A stretch of DNA of 64,000 bases from Streptomyces sp. NBC_00376 (GTDB lineage: Bacteria > Actinomycetota > Actinomycetes > Streptomycetales > Streptomycetaceae): assembly GCF_036077095.1 (NCBI RefSeq), contig NZ_CP107962.1:186001-250000 (forward strand), written 5' to 3'. Position numbers and translations under genes: made by a program. The notes beneath the pieces are model-generated. The model ran no database searches and was not told the origin of the DNA. It saw nothing but the letters and a program-made list of their open reading frames with translations. Every line of letters starts with the position of its first letter. Within the stretch, counting starts at the first letter, position 1. Positions 1-8,327 of the stretch are shown here, piece by piece.

Positions 1-1
1 C

Positions 2-157
2 GTCACCACCCGGGCCGGGTACCACATCCTCCGTTTCGTCGAGACGGCCTTCGACAGCAGCGTCTTCGTCCATCTCTGGCTCGACCGCGCGGAGGGCAAT
101 CTGGCCCTCGCCCGGATACGGCTGGGCGAGATGGCCCAGCGTCTGGTCCTGGCATGA
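2..157 (+). CDS. Roadblock/LC7-domain protein, C-terminal part
   Basis: The open frame enters from the left edge and ends at TGA 155-157. The last ~51 residues contain FVHLWLDRAEGNLALARIRL, matching the final strand and helix of a bacterial Roadblock/LC7 (MglB-like) domain. The same pattern ends the protein at 1503-1877 (LYLVLDKGRANLAMARHQL). Roadblock proteins are small dimers that usually regulate small GTPases. The stop overlaps the next start (ATGA), so this is an upstream gene of the same operon. The N-terminus lies outside the window. Confidence 0.75.
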   Translation, partial: VTTRAGYHILRFVETAFDSSVFVHLWLDRAEGNLALARIRLGEMAQRLVLA

Positions 158-930
158 GAACCGCCCCCGCCCCGGTCGCGCCCCTCTCCCCCATGCTGCA
201 GCGCCTCGCCGCCGAACGCGCCACCGGCGCCCTGATGCGCGACCGTGGCACCCTGTACCTCGCCGAGGGCCAGGTGGTGCACGCCGAAAGCCCCGCGACA
301 CCCGGTATCGACGTCCTGCTCACCACGGGCGGCGCCCTGCACCGCGACGGCTGGTGGGAGGCGGTCGCCAGGGCGGGCGCCGGGCAACGGGTCGGCCGCT
401 ATCTGGTGGACAGCGGGCGGGTGCCGGGCGGGGCGCTGGAGCTGTGCCACCTGGGCGCGCTGTACGACGCGGCGTTCTTCGCACTCGCCCCCACCCGGAC
501 CCCGGCCCGATTCCGCTACGGGGTCTCCCACTGGATCGGCCCCGTCCGCCCCGTCCCCGTCGATGCCGTGCAGCGCGAGACGCTCCGGCGCCGGGAGCTG
601 CTGGAACGGATCTGGCCCGACGCGGTGACCGACAGCGCACCGCTCGTACGGACGGGCCGCTCCGTCGACGCACCCGTTCCGCCGGGCCGGCGCCGCGTGC
701 TCGATCTCGTGGACGGGGCACGCACCGCATCGGACATCGCCCAGGAGCTGGGCAGGCCAGCGTTCCATGTCCTGGTCGATCTGCACCGCCTGGCCGCGGC
801 CGGACTGGTCGAAGCGGTACGGGAGCTGTCGGCCGCGGCCGCCCCCGGCCGGATCGCGCTTCCGGAGGTCACGGCCGACCCCGACGTCGCGCTGCTGCGC
901 CAGCTCCGAGACGCATTGGAGGCCCTGTGA
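154..930 (+). CDS. DUF4388/PATAN-like regulatory protein
   Basis: 258 residues, start overlapping the preceding stop. The N-terminal ~110 residues (LAAERATGALMRDRGTLYLAEGQVVHAES) have the strand pattern of DUF4388/PATAN domains, in which a short beta motif describes an effect of the protein's own presence. Residues ~175-230 resemble a winged helix (RRRVLDLVDGARTASDIAQEL ... VLVDLHRLAAAGLV). It is sandwiched between Roadblock genes and overlaps the next gene region, implying co-translation. A role as DNA- or protein-binding regulator of a Roadblock-controlled pathway is inference; no GTPase gene is visible here. Confidence 0.65.
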   Translation: MRTAPAPVAPLSPMLQRLAAERATGALMRDRGTLYLAEGQVVHAESPATPGIDVLLTTGGALHRDGWWEAVARAGAGQRVGRYLVDSGRVPGGALELCHLGALYDAAFFALAPTRTPARFRYGVSHWIGPVRPVPVDAVQRETLRRRELLERIWPDAVTDSAPLVRTGRSVDAPVPPGRRRVLDLVDGARTASDIAQELGRPAFHVLVDLHRLAAAGLVEAVRELSAAAAPGRIALPEVTADPDVALLRQLRDALEAL

Positions 931-968
931 TACGCGCGCTCAGACAGCGTGCCGGGAGGAGACAGCTG

Positions 969-1433
969 ATGGTGCCCGAGGCCGAAGCGCAGGATGTGCT
1001 GGCCGAACTCCAGAGACTACGGGCCCGGGTCCCGCTCCTCTCCGGCGCTCTGGCGGCCAGCACCGATGGTCTCGTCCTGGCCCATGACACGCCGGGCGTG
1101 GAGGCGGAGGGCGTCGCCGCACTGACCGCGGCCGCGCTCGGCGTCGCGATCCGGATGACGGACGCGACCGGCCGGAGCGGCTTCCGCGAACTTCTCGTAC
1201 GGGGCGGGACCGGCTACATCGCGACGTACGCCGCAGGCTCCTCGGCCGTCCTCACGCTGCTGGCCGAGGACCGGATCAACGTCGGCAGGCTCCATCTGGA
1301 GGGCCGCCGGGCAGGCACCCGCATCGGCGAACTGATAGACGCCGCGCTGGAACGCGCCGCACACCCGGCACCCCCGGCCCACGCCCCCGAGCCGCCCACC
1401 CCGCGGCCCGGCCCGCTGCCGCGCCGCACGTAA
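969..1433 (+). CDS. Roadblock/LC7-domain protein
   Basis: 154 residues. ATG 969 is chosen because GGGAGGA lies about 8 nt upstream; an in-frame GTG at 927, overlapping the previous stop, is the alternative. The domain covers residues ~5-125: LQRLRARVPLLSGALAASTDGLVLAHD followed by a central sheet and LTLLAEDRINVGRLHLEGRRAG, the order of MglB-type Roadblock proteins. A Pro-rich tail follows. Known relatives bind small Ras-like GTPases. This gene directly follows the DUF4388 protein and precedes a third Roadblock gene. Confidence 0.75.
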   Translation: MVPEAEAQDVLAELQRLRARVPLLSGALAASTDGLVLAHDTPGVEAEGVAALTAAALGVAIRMTDATGRSGFRELLVRGGTGYIATYAAGSSAVLTLLAEDRINVGRLHLEGRRAGTRIGELIDAALERAAHPAPPAHAPEPPTPRPGPLPRRT

Positions 1434-1502
1434 CACCACATGCCCCGCAGACAACCCAAGGATCCGGTCGACCCGGCCGGCCAGGAAAGGAAACGAGCAC
1501 GC

Positions 1503-1877
1503 ATGTCGAACACCGAAGCGTCACTCAAGGAAGCGATGACGTCGATCGAGGGCACCCTCGGTGTCGCCCTCGTCGACTACACCAGCGGAATGGCGCTGGG
1601 CACCCTCGGCGGCGGCAAGGACTTCAATCTGGAGGTCGCGGCCGCGGGCAACACCGATGTCGTACGCGCCAAGCTCCGCACCATGGAACACCTCGGCCTC
1701 CAGGACGAGATCGAGGACATCCTGATCACACTCGGCGGCCAGTACCACCTGATCCGGCTGCTCAAGGCCCGAGGCAGCAACGGCCTTTTCCTGTACCTGG
1801 TGCTGGACAAGGGCCGCGCCAACCTGGCGATGGCCCGCCACCAGCTGAAGCGGATCGAGGCCGAACTGGAGGTCTGA
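1503..1877 (+). CDS. Roadblock/LC7-like protein
   Basis: 124 residues starting MSNTEASLKEAM. ATG 1503 is preceded by AGGAAAGGAA at a suitable distance; a longer in-frame start at 1440 lacks this support. The core (SIEGTLGVALVDYTSGMALG ... GLFLYLVLDKGRANLAMARHQL) is a compact Roadblock fold without extra domains. It is the last gene of the operon and is followed by a strong hairpin. It may form heterodimers with the neighbouring Roadblock proteins (inference). Confidence 0.75.
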   Translation: MSNTEASLKEAMTSIEGTLGVALVDYTSGMALGTLGGGKDFNLEVAAAGNTDVVRAKLRTMEHLGLQDEIEDILITLGGQYHLIRLLKARGSNGLFLYLVLDKGRANLAMARHQLKRIEAELEV

Positions 1878-1895
1878 CCCGGCGGCCTCAGCGCC

Positions 1896-1923
1896 GACGC
1901 CGCGCCCCGCCGGGCGCGGCGTC
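1896..1923 (+). terminator. Hairpin terminator of the Roadblock operon
   Basis: Perfect 12-bp stem GACGCCGCGCCC / GGGCGCGGCGTC with a 4-nt loop, 19 nt after the last operon stop. There is no U-tract, as usual for GC-rich actinobacterial terminators. Confidence 0.7.
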
Positions 1924-2110
1924 CCCCGCCATCGGCCCGGTCGTCCGATACCCGGGCCTGGACATCGGCCGACCGCCTGAACACGATCTGCGCCGGTGGG
2001 CGAAGAACGCCCGAGCGGCAGCCCGGAGAGGTCGGGAGAACGAGGAGCTGCGCGCGGACGGCGAACGCGCCGATCACTCTCTTGATCTCAACCATACTTG
2101 AGGTTGCACC

Positions 2111-2524
2111 ATGGTCCACATGACTACGGAACCCACGGCGTACGCCGCAGACATCGAAGCCGTCAAGCAGGTCGTTGCCACCGTCGAGCACTCCCAGCAG
2201 CACAAGGACCCCGACGAATTCCTCGCCCTCTTCCACCCCGACGCGGTCTGGACGACGGCCCACGGCAAGGTTCTCATCGGCCTCGACGCGATATCGGAGT
2301 TCACCCGCCAGGTGCTCCCTGCGGCCAACTGGGACGGCAAGGTCAGCTACGAGGTGGTTCACGTGCTCTTCATCCGCCCCGATGTCGCGGCGGTCAAGGT
2401 CCGTCAGCGCTACCTGAGCCCGGACGACGAGAGCGAGGGGGCCCCTCTGTATGTGATGACCAAGCAGGACGACGGCCGCTGGCTGCTGACCGCCTGCCAG
2501 AACACGGGGGTCGTCGCCGACTGA
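2111..2524 (+). CDS. SnoaL/NTF2-like (SgcJ/EcaC-type) protein
   Basis: 137 residues; ATG 2111 and ATG 2120 are both possible starts. The protein has the cone-shaped NTF2/SnoaL-like pattern: an N-terminal helix (DIEAVKQVVATVEHSQQHKD), then FLALFHPDAVWTTAHGKVLIGLDAI and a sheet ending in DDGRWLLTACQNT. This fits the SgcJ/EcaC/DUF4440 group, small single-domain proteins of varied or unknown reactions. It stands alone between intergenic gaps of about 230 and 250 bp, the first being lower in GC just before the start. The substrate cannot be told from sequence. Confidence 0.7.
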   Translation: MVHMTTEPTAYAADIEAVKQVVATVEHSQQHKDPDEFLALFHPDAVWTTAHGKVLIGLDAISEFTRQVLPAANWDGKVSYEVVHVLFIRPDVAAVKVRQRYLSPDDESEGAPLYVMTKQDDGRWLLTACQNTGVVAD

Positions 2525-2776
2525 TCGATTCGGACGGATTCGCTGCGCGCACGCGGCAATGGTGTCCAACGTCAGTGTGTGATGAGAGTTGGACACCCGC
2601 TCACTGACCGTCTATGACCACTGACCCTTGGAATCGATCATCTAGGGCGGCAGCGCTTCACCTGCCTCGCCCTCTTCATGCTGTTTTCTCCTCCCCCGCA
2701 GCGGGCCGACCGCTGATGGGCCGTCCGGCACGGCTCATCAGGCCGGCGTACCAGTCAGCGCCGCCCGTCAGTGGGA

Positions 2777-3478
2777 TCAGCTGGCGCAGGTGTCGAGCAT
2801 CTCGGAGAGGGAAGCGGCCTCGGCGGGGTTGGCGGTGAGCTGGTAGGTGGCCTTCACGCTGATCCAGGCCCGGCTGTAGGTGCACCAGTACGACTTGAGC
2901 GGGGGCTTCCAGTTCCTGGGGTCCTTGTCGCCCCTGGCCCGGTTGCTGCCGGCCGACACCGAGATCAGCTGCGAGTCGGTCAGGTCGTTGGCGAAGGCGC
3001 GCCGTTCGGACGTTGTCCACTGCGATGCGCCGGAGCGCCAGGCTTCCTTGAGGGGGACGATGTGGTCGATGTCGATACCGGAGGCGGAGGCGACCGTCTT
3101 CCCGTCGCACTCGGAGTACCAGGTGCCGGACACGGCCCGGCACTGGTCGTCCTGGACCACGTCCTGGCCGTCCCGCTGGAGCGTGACCTCGCGGGTGTCG
3201 CAGGTGCCGTACTGAGTGATCCAGTGCGGGAACTTCGCCCGGGAGTAGCCGGGGACGTCGTCCTCGTCGGCCACGACCAGGTCCGCGAGCAGCTCGCGGG
3301 CCTTGACCGCGTCGGGAGGTTCGGGGAGTTCACGCAGGGATGGGGCCTGGCCGGTGGAAGCTCGGGGGCCGGTGTCCGGGGTGGCGGTGGCGGGGGCGGC
3401 GGTCAGCGCGAGCCCGGCGAGAGCCGAAACGGTTGTGAGGAGCGCGGTTCGGTGCAGATGACGAATCACGCCGATCAT
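2777..3478 (-). CDS. Exported HNH-family endonuclease (copy 1)
   Basis: 233 residues with a signal peptide (RHLHRTALLTTVSALAGLALTAAPATA, cleavage near residue 33). The catalytic region is DIDHIVPLKEAW (~res 140), FANDLTDSQLISVSAGSNRARGDKDP and WKPP, the DUF1524-like HNH pattern with metal-binding His and Asn. Four Cys (CDTRE, DDQC, YWCTY, DTCAS) could form disulfides outside the cell. It is divergent from ku, with 320 bp between. Near-identical copies lie at 12972-13673 and 48632-49333. Extracellular DNA degradation is the likely role (inference). Confidence 0.8.
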   Translation of the reverse strand: MIGVIRHLHRTALLTTVSALAGLALTAAPATATPDTGPRASTGQAPSLRELPEPPDAVKARELLADLVVADEDDVPGYSRAKFPHWITQYGTCDTREVTLQRDGQDVVQDDQCRAVSGTWYSECDGKTVASASGIDIDHIVPLKEAWRSGASQWTTSERRAFANDLTDSQLISVSAGSNRARGDKDPRNWKPPLKSYWCTYSRAWISVKATYQLTANPAEAASLSEMLDTCAS

Positions 3479-4239
3479 GCTCCGGCCCCTGATCGGCGAA
3501 GAATCGTTGCTGCCTGGCGGGTGTCACCCGCGTGGGTGGGAAGTCGTACCGGGTGTGTGGCGGCGGGCTGCGGGCGGTTCCGGTCCACCCGGCCCCCCTT
3601 GGTCCCTGCTCGTACACAAGGCCGCCCACGGCCCCGGCCGGCGTCTTCGTGATGCGATCACTCCCGCCCCGCACAAGGATCGGACTACGGGCGGTGGCCC
3701 GGCCGCGCGCTGCCCCCGGTCTCGACCGGAAGCAGCCTTTCTCCTGGCGCGCCGGTCCGCTTCCCGGCCATGCCCGTCAGGGGGGCCTGGAGGTGCGTAT
3801 GCCGCGGCCCTTGTGGACCGGAGCTATCAGTTTTGGCCTGGTCACGATCCCGATCAAGGTCGTCAGCGCGACCGAGGACCGATCGGTCCACTTCCGGCAG
3901 GTCCATCTGGAGGACATGGGCCGGGTCCGCACCCGCAAGATCTGCTCGATCGATGACGAGGTCGTGCCGCAGGAGGAGATCGGCAGGGGCTACGAGCTCA
4001 CCAAGGACGACGTCGTCGCGGTCACCGACGAAGAGCTCGACGAGATGCCGCTGCCCACCGCGAAAGCGATCGAGATCGTCGCGTTCGTCGACGCCGACAG
4101 CATCGACCCGATCCGGATCAGCGACAGCTACTACCTCGCGATCGACGGGCAGGTCGCGGCCAAGCCCTACACCCTGCTCCGCAAGGCGCTGGAGCGGTCC
4201 GACAAGGTCGCCGTCGCCAAGTTCGCGTGGCACAACCGC
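2779..4239. repeat. HNH-ku duplicated segment, copy 1
   Basis: About 1.46 kb, colinear with 12974-14434 at a constant offset of 10,195 bp, covering the HNH gene, the divergent promoter region and the first 147 codons of ku. Two compensating 1-nt differences occur between the genes. Both copies have the same orientation. Confidence 0.8.
3535..3553. promoter_or_regulatory. Conserved 19-bp motif upstream of HNH copy 1
   Basis: GGTGGGAAGTCGTACCGGG lies 57 nt upstream of the HNH start. The same 19 bp recurs 57 and 58 nt upstream of the other two HNH copies (13730, 49391), including the third, whose upstream region is otherwise divergent. It is probably a promoter or operator element for the nuclease, or a bidirectional element with ku. 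Confidence 0.45.
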
Positions 4240-4734
4240 GAAAGGCTGGGGCTGCTCCGGGTGCGGGAGGGCGCGATCGTGCTGCACGCGATGCGGTGGC
4301 CCGACGAGATCCGCAGTCCCGAGTCCCTCAGGCCGAAGGACGTCGACCTGGACGAGGAGGAGATCGAGCGGGCCGTCCAGCTCACCGACACCATGGCCCT
4401 CGACGACATCACTGGTTTCCGGGACGAGTACCGCGACGCCCTGGAGGAGCTGATCGAGGCGAAGTCCGGGGGCGCCGAGCTCCCGGAGCCTGCTGAGGGC
4501 GAGGAGCGGAAGGCCGGGAAGGTCGTCGACCTGATGGCCGCCCTGAACGCCTCCGTCAAGGCGGCCAAGGAGAGCCGCGGCGAGCACGACCAGGACGCCA
4601 CCGTCCACACGATGCAGCCCCGCAAGAAGACCACGAAGAAGAAGACCACCGCGGCCAGGAAGACCACGAAGAAGACCACGGCGAAGAAGAGCGCCACGAA
4701 GACCGCGGCCGCGAAGAAGCGCAGCGCGTCCTGA
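3799..4734 (+). CDS. ku: Ku protein of bacterial NHEJ
   Basis: 311 residues from ATG 3799 (CTGGAGG five nt upstream). MPRPLWTGAISFGLVTIPIK starts the Ku core beta-barrel; GYELTKDDVVAVTDEELD and YYLAIDGQVAAKPYTLLRKAL follow in the usual order. Ku homodimers encircle DNA ends and recruit the ligase for end joining. The last ~50 residues are a Lys/Thr/Ala-rich tail, typical of actinobacterial Ku and thought to bind DNA. The downstream gene is the matching ATP-dependent ligase, but it is broken. A shorter copy lies at 13994. Confidence 0.93.
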   Translation: MPRPLWTGAISFGLVTIPIKVVSATEDRSVHFRQVHLEDMGRVRTRKICSIDDEVVPQEEIGRGYELTKDDVVAVTDEELDEMPLPTAKAIEIVAFVDADSIDPIRISDSYYLAIDGQVAAKPYTLLRKALERSDKVAVAKFAWHNRERLGLLRVREGAIVLHAMRWPDEIRSPESLRPKDVDLDEEEIERAVQLTDTMALDDITGFRDEYRDALEELIEAKSGGAELPEPAEGEERKAGKVVDLMAALNASVKAAKESRGEHDQDATVHTMQPRKKTTKKKTTAARKTTKKTTAKKSATKTAAAKKRSAS

Positions 4735-4754
4735 AGGCGCGGAGCAGGACGGTC

Positions 4755-5500
4755 ATGGTGCGCTTGCCGCGGATCGCTCCGATGCTCGCCACACCGGGCG
4801 CCCTGCCGGCTGCGGCCACCGAGGACCACTTCGCGTTCGAGGTCAAACAGGACGGTCAGCGGGCCATGATCTATCTGCCGGGCGACGGGACGACGGTCCT
4901 GCGGTCCCGGTCCGGGGCGGACATCACCGCCGTCTACCCGGAGCTTGCCGGGCTCGGGTCCGTGCTCGGCCGGCCCGCGGTCCTGGACGGCGAGATCGTC
5001 GCACTCGACGAGGAGGGGCGCAGTGACTTCGAGCGGCTGCAGTCCCGCATGGGCCTGACCTCGGCGGCGAAGACTGCCCGGATGGCGCGGCTGGTGCCAG
5101 CGCATCTGGTCCTGTTCGATGCGGTGTATCTGGACGGGCGCGGCCTGACCGGGCTTCCGTACACCGAGCGTCGCGCCCTCCTGGAGGGCCTGGGGCTCGA
5201 CGGGGAGTACTGGTCGACGCCTGCGGCGGTCGTCGGGCACGGGGCGCAGGCCCTGGAGATGACCCGGGCCGCGGGGCTGGAGGGTGTGGTCGCGAAGCGG
5301 CTTGCGTCGGTGTACGAACCGGGTGTCCGTTCCCGCTCGTGGGTCAAGGTCCGGAACGTGCGGACCGTTGATGTGGTCGTGGGCGGGTGGGTACCCGGCC
5401 GCGGCCGGTCCGCTACGCGACCAGGACCCGGGCGGGGCTGCTGCGACACCCTTCATGGCACCGGCTGCGCCCCGACCTCGCACCGGACGACATCACCTGA
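4755..5500 (+). pseudogene. ATP-dependent DNA ligase (LigD-type), internally deleted and frameshifted
   Basis: Starts 20 nt after ku. The adenylation domain is present: nucleotide-binding lysine in FEVKQDGQRAMIY, then DGEIVALDE and GVVAKRLASVYEPGVRSRSWVKVR. After WVPGRG at about 5400 the frame changes, and the next frame encodes RPVRYATRTRAGLLRHPSWH to a stop at 5500, which is the expected C-terminus. About 70 residues of the OB domain are therefore missing, with a -1/+2 shift at the join. The unshifted frame runs on to 5819 as nonsense. The catalytic lysine remains, but the protein is unlikely to work. Confidence 0.8.
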
Positions 5501-5764
5501 CCCTGGGCGCGTCCTCTGCCGAGGTTGCAGTCCCATCTGCGGATCGCATGCTCAGGGCCGTCACCATGCCCAGCACCGTGCCGATGCCCACAGCGGTGCC
5601 CAGCGGTTCCCGCACGGCCGGGTTGGCGTAGACGAGGAACGCTCCGAATCCGCATGCCGCTGGCGGCGAGCGGAGCAGCACCGGATGGCACCTGCGGCAC
5701 CGGGGCTCAGGTGCGGGCTGGCCCCACCGTCTTCGGCCCGTCCTCAAGGTTGGGAGGACCCTGT

Positions 5765-6400
5765 TCAGGTCCTGGTGGGTTGCTTTTTCGGGTGCCAGTC
5801 CGCCTCGCCCCAGTCGTAGCCCACAAAGCCGTCGGGAACCTTCCCGCAGGGCGCGTAGACGCTGATGAACAGAGTGGTGGTCAAGTCGTTCCACCGCACG
5901 TCGATCTGGTCGCCGCCTTCCGGGTCCTCGAATCGGAAGCCCAGTTCGTGGAAGCTCGCGCCTGCGCGATCGCCTTCGAGGGTGAGTGTCCAGCCTTTCC
6001 GTGCCAGTTGCCGGCGCACGCGCCGCTGCGCGTCCCGGGCAGCAGCTTCGGGGACGCCGGGCACGCTCCAGTCGAGACCGAAGCTGCGGACGTCCCTTCG
6101 TCCCCTGTCAATGTGGGCGATGCCCCTCAGCCCACGGTAGTAGCAGGCGCCGGTATCGAACCTGCCGCTGTCGGCTGCGTACTTCTCAGGAAGCCCGAAG
6201 CCGCCGTACACCTCGTCGGACCGTGCCTTGAGCCGTTGGGCAACCACGTCGGGGTCGGCCGTAGGGTACGGAGCGCCGTTCCACACGGCGTTTCCCGCCA
6301 CCACGGAGGCGGCCAGCAGCGCCACCGTCACAAGCCCTATAACGGCATACAGGACGGACCGCCCGGAGACTCGTGTTCTGCGTACAGGGCTCTTGGACAT
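5765..6400 (-). CDS. Membrane-anchored hypothetical protein
   Basis: About 211 residues from ATG 6400 (MSKSPVRRTRV); an upstream in-frame start at 6436 is possible and neither has a clear RBS. One transmembrane segment near residues 17-36 (VLYAVIGLVTVALLAASVVAG) follows a basic N-terminus, so the ~170-residue rest is probably outside the membrane. Two Cys (GACYYRG, YAPCGK) may pair. I do not recognise the family. The 3' end faces the broken ligase. Confidence 0.6.
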   Translation of the reverse strand: MSKSPVRRTRVSGRSVLYAVIGLVTVALLAASVVAGNAVWNGAPYPTADPDVVAQRLKARSDEVYGGFGLPEKYAADSGRFDTGACYYRGLRGIAHIDRGRRDVRSFGLDWSVPGVPEAAARDAQRRVRRQLARKGWTLTLEGDRAGASFHELGFRFEDPEGGDQIDVRWNDLTTTLFISVYAPCGKVPDGFVGYDWGEADWHPKKQPTRT

Positions 6401-6519
6401 GCGTGTGACGGTAGATGTCGACGTTGCGTGCCGCATGAGTAGCCGTACCCAGGCACCATGAAGCGCTACTCAACCGTGCGGGGTACGGCACGAAGTCCTT
6501 CGCCTGCGGCGTCGCGGGT

Positions 6520-6727
6520 TCAGTCGAGCAGGTCGTACTCTCCGGGCGTCCAGTCGGCAAAGAGAGCGGTGGGCGTCGACAAGGACGGATTCGCGGTACC
6601 CGCCGAAATCGCCGGGGTCTTCGGCGACACCGATGTGAATGGGGGTGTCGCCGGGCAGGCCCTCGAGTGCTGCGCGGAGCTGCGCGGCGTTCCATACCTG
6701 CGGGGCGTGGTCAAAGACGTCGGTCAT
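6520..6727 (-). pseudogene. DUF6225-like protein, frameshifted
   Basis: Starts MTDVFDHAPQVWNAAQLRAA and continues DTPIHIGVAEDPGDFGGYRESVLVDA, as in the Streptomyces DUF6225 family. The expected ending LFADWTPGEYDLLD follows in a different frame to the stop at 6520. The frame switches near 6580, probably with loss of a linker. Function unknown even for intact relatives. Confidence 0.5.
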
Positions 6728-6913
6728 GCGCACAGAGTGCCGAGCCAGGCGGTGTTGCTGGTGGAGACACGGCTGTACCCCGGGCCAGAGCGCTGATCCG
6801 GGGTACAGGGGTCTGGGTCGAAAAGCTGATCACCAGTGGTGAAGCAGGCCCAGCCGGTGGATACCGTACCGGGCGCCCGCGCGGTCAGTCAGCGTCAGGG
6901 ACGGCCCAGCCCT

Positions 6914-6956
6914 CACCATGTGCCCGGCCAGCATTCTGCTGGCCGGGCACATGGTG
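6914..6956. terminator. Perfect 20-bp hairpin
   Basis: Arms CACCATGTGCCCGGCCAGCA and its exact complement, separated by 3 nt. It lies about 26 nt beyond the stop of the minus-strand remnant at 6982 and probably served as its terminator. The length and perfection exceed most terminators here. Confidence 0.6.
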
Positions 6957-6981
6957 GTCTCGTCGTGTTCGCCTCGGATGT

Positions 6982-7095
6982 TCAGCCACAGTCGTTGCGG
7001 TTGATCTTCAAGGAGCGGGTCTGGTCGTTGAGGTTGTAGCCGCGCAGGTGCCCGGTGCCGGGACAACACGCGGCTGCGAGGCTGTGCCGGGCCTG
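6982..7095 (-). pseudogene. C-terminal remnant of a secreted peptidase-inhibitor I36-like protein
   Basis: The minus-strand frame ends [20 protein letters not shown] then KINRNDCG and a stop. This resembles the last crystallin-like repeat of small exported I36 inhibitors (aromatic residue, N-L-N-D, S-x-K-I-N, terminal Cys). No start or signal peptide remains upstream. The assignment rests on a short match. Confidence 0.3.
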
Positions 7096-7216
7096 GGCCG
7101 CGGGTAGGTCGGTGCGGGCACGCCGCTGCCGTCGGCCAGGTCGAGCAGGTGCTGGTCGTGCCGGGTGGGCGGCACTCTGGAGGAAGAGAAGGCGTGAGGG
7201 CGGGAGAGGAGGCGTG

Positions 7217-7735
7217 ATGCGAACCAGCGGCGAGATCTATCACCGGGTCCGCTGGGACCTGCGGTTCGACCCGGCTCGGTTCGTGCTGGGGATCAGCCAG
7301 CGCGGGGATGCCTTCAAACGCATCTCGCTGGCTTCCTTCGTGCCCGGGGGCGACATCCCGTGGCACCGGGTGGTGTTCATCGAGGCGGACGGCGAGGTGG
7401 TCTGGGACCGGGCCACGGGCGTGAACCGCATCGACGCGTCAGGCGTCGGCCGGGTGCCGGACCCGCAAGCGGACCCGAGCTTCGACATGAGCTCCGGCAG
7501 GTCGGCGGCCTCGACGTGTCCCCCGACAGCCCGCACGGCGGTGGCGTGGATCCCGCCTGCCGAGCTGTGGCCGCCGATCCAGGACATCCGCCGGGATCAC
7601 GATCCGCAGATCCACCGGTGGCCGCCGCACGTCAATGTGCTCTTCGGCTTCGTGCCGGAGTCCGGCTTCGTGCGGACACGGCCGCCAGCCAGACGGCATC
7701 GTCTTGCCAAAGACCGGACCCATCCCCTGATCTGA
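7217..7735 (+). pseudogene. RNA-repair protein (DUF504/MJ1316 plus 2H-phosphodiesterase part), internally deleted
   Basis: ATG 7217 has an excellent RBS (GAGAGGAGG). Residues 1-80 ([20 protein letters not shown] ... [23 protein letters not shown]) form a complete DUF504/MJ1316 domain. Residues ~110-150 ([20 protein letters not shown] ... [13 protein letters not shown]) are the start of the 2'-5' RNA ligase/2H domain, found hundreds of residues later in the large Streptomyces proteins with this architecture. The linker and catalytic nucleotidyltransferase-type middle are gone, and the 3' end turns into unrelated frame after GFV. Confidence 0.6.
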
Positions 7736-7758
7736 CGATCTCTTCGAAAGGCAACCCT

Positions 7759-8127
7759 GTGAGCGTGCAGAACTGGAACCCTGCCCGGATGGCCTCGCAC
7801 CCCGATCACCCCTGTGTGCTGCCTGCCATTCCGTCGTGGCTTCACGACGTGCACGTACTCGACACCATGGTGCTGCCCCAGCTCGCCGACGCCGTCGAGG
7901 ACGAAACCGAGACCGGCAGTGCGGCCGGACTGCCCGATGCCCCGTACCGGGCCGCGGCCGACGCCATCAACAACCTCGCCACGGCCCTCCCCCAGCCACC
8001 CGCCAGCCCTTCTGCCGCCGGCATCGGGGTCACTTCCGACGCGGTGTTCCTCCGAGCGGTACCCGCGTGGGAGACCGAGGCCCTGTGGCAGGTCCACACA
8101 GCCTGGGCCACAGCCGGCATCCACTGA
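7759..8127 (+). CDS. Hypothetical protein
   Basis: 122 residues. GTG 7759 has GAAAGG seven nt upstream. Acidic, with a predicted helix around HDVHVLDTMVLPQLADAVED and an Ala/Pro-rich second half; no signal peptide or membrane segment. No family recognised. It follows the broken RNA-repair gene by 23 nt. Confidence 0.55.
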   Translation: MSVQNWNPARMASHPDHPCVLPAIPSWLHDVHVLDTMVLPQLADAVEDETETGSAAGLPDAPYRAAADAINNLATALPQPPASPSAAGIGVTSDAVFLRAVPAWETEALWQVHTAWATAGIH

Positions 8128-8135
8128 CCGGCACC

Positions 8136-8327
8136 ATGTGCTCCGCCCGGCCCCTGGCGGGGGCGATCCGCGTGAACGGGCAGGGGCTGGAAGTCGGCCG
8201 GCGCCGGGACGAGCCTCAACCAGAGGGTGAGGCGGAGTATCAGCGGCTGCTGACGCTCGTCCGCTCGCCGGTACTGCGCAGCGGAGCCTGGGCCCGGGCG
8301 CGGATGCAGCAGCTCACCGGGCGGTGA
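8136..8327 (+). CDS. Small hypothetical protein
   Basis: 63 residues from ATG 8136, 8 nt after the previous stop. Basic C-terminal half (LTLVRSPVLRSGAWARARMQ). The RBS is weak. Retained because of tight spacing and continuing coding-like GC skew; may be only an open frame. Confidence 0.35.
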   Translation: MCSARPLAGAIRVNGQGLEVGRRRDEPQPEGEAEYQRLLTLVRSPVLRSGAWARARMQQLTGR

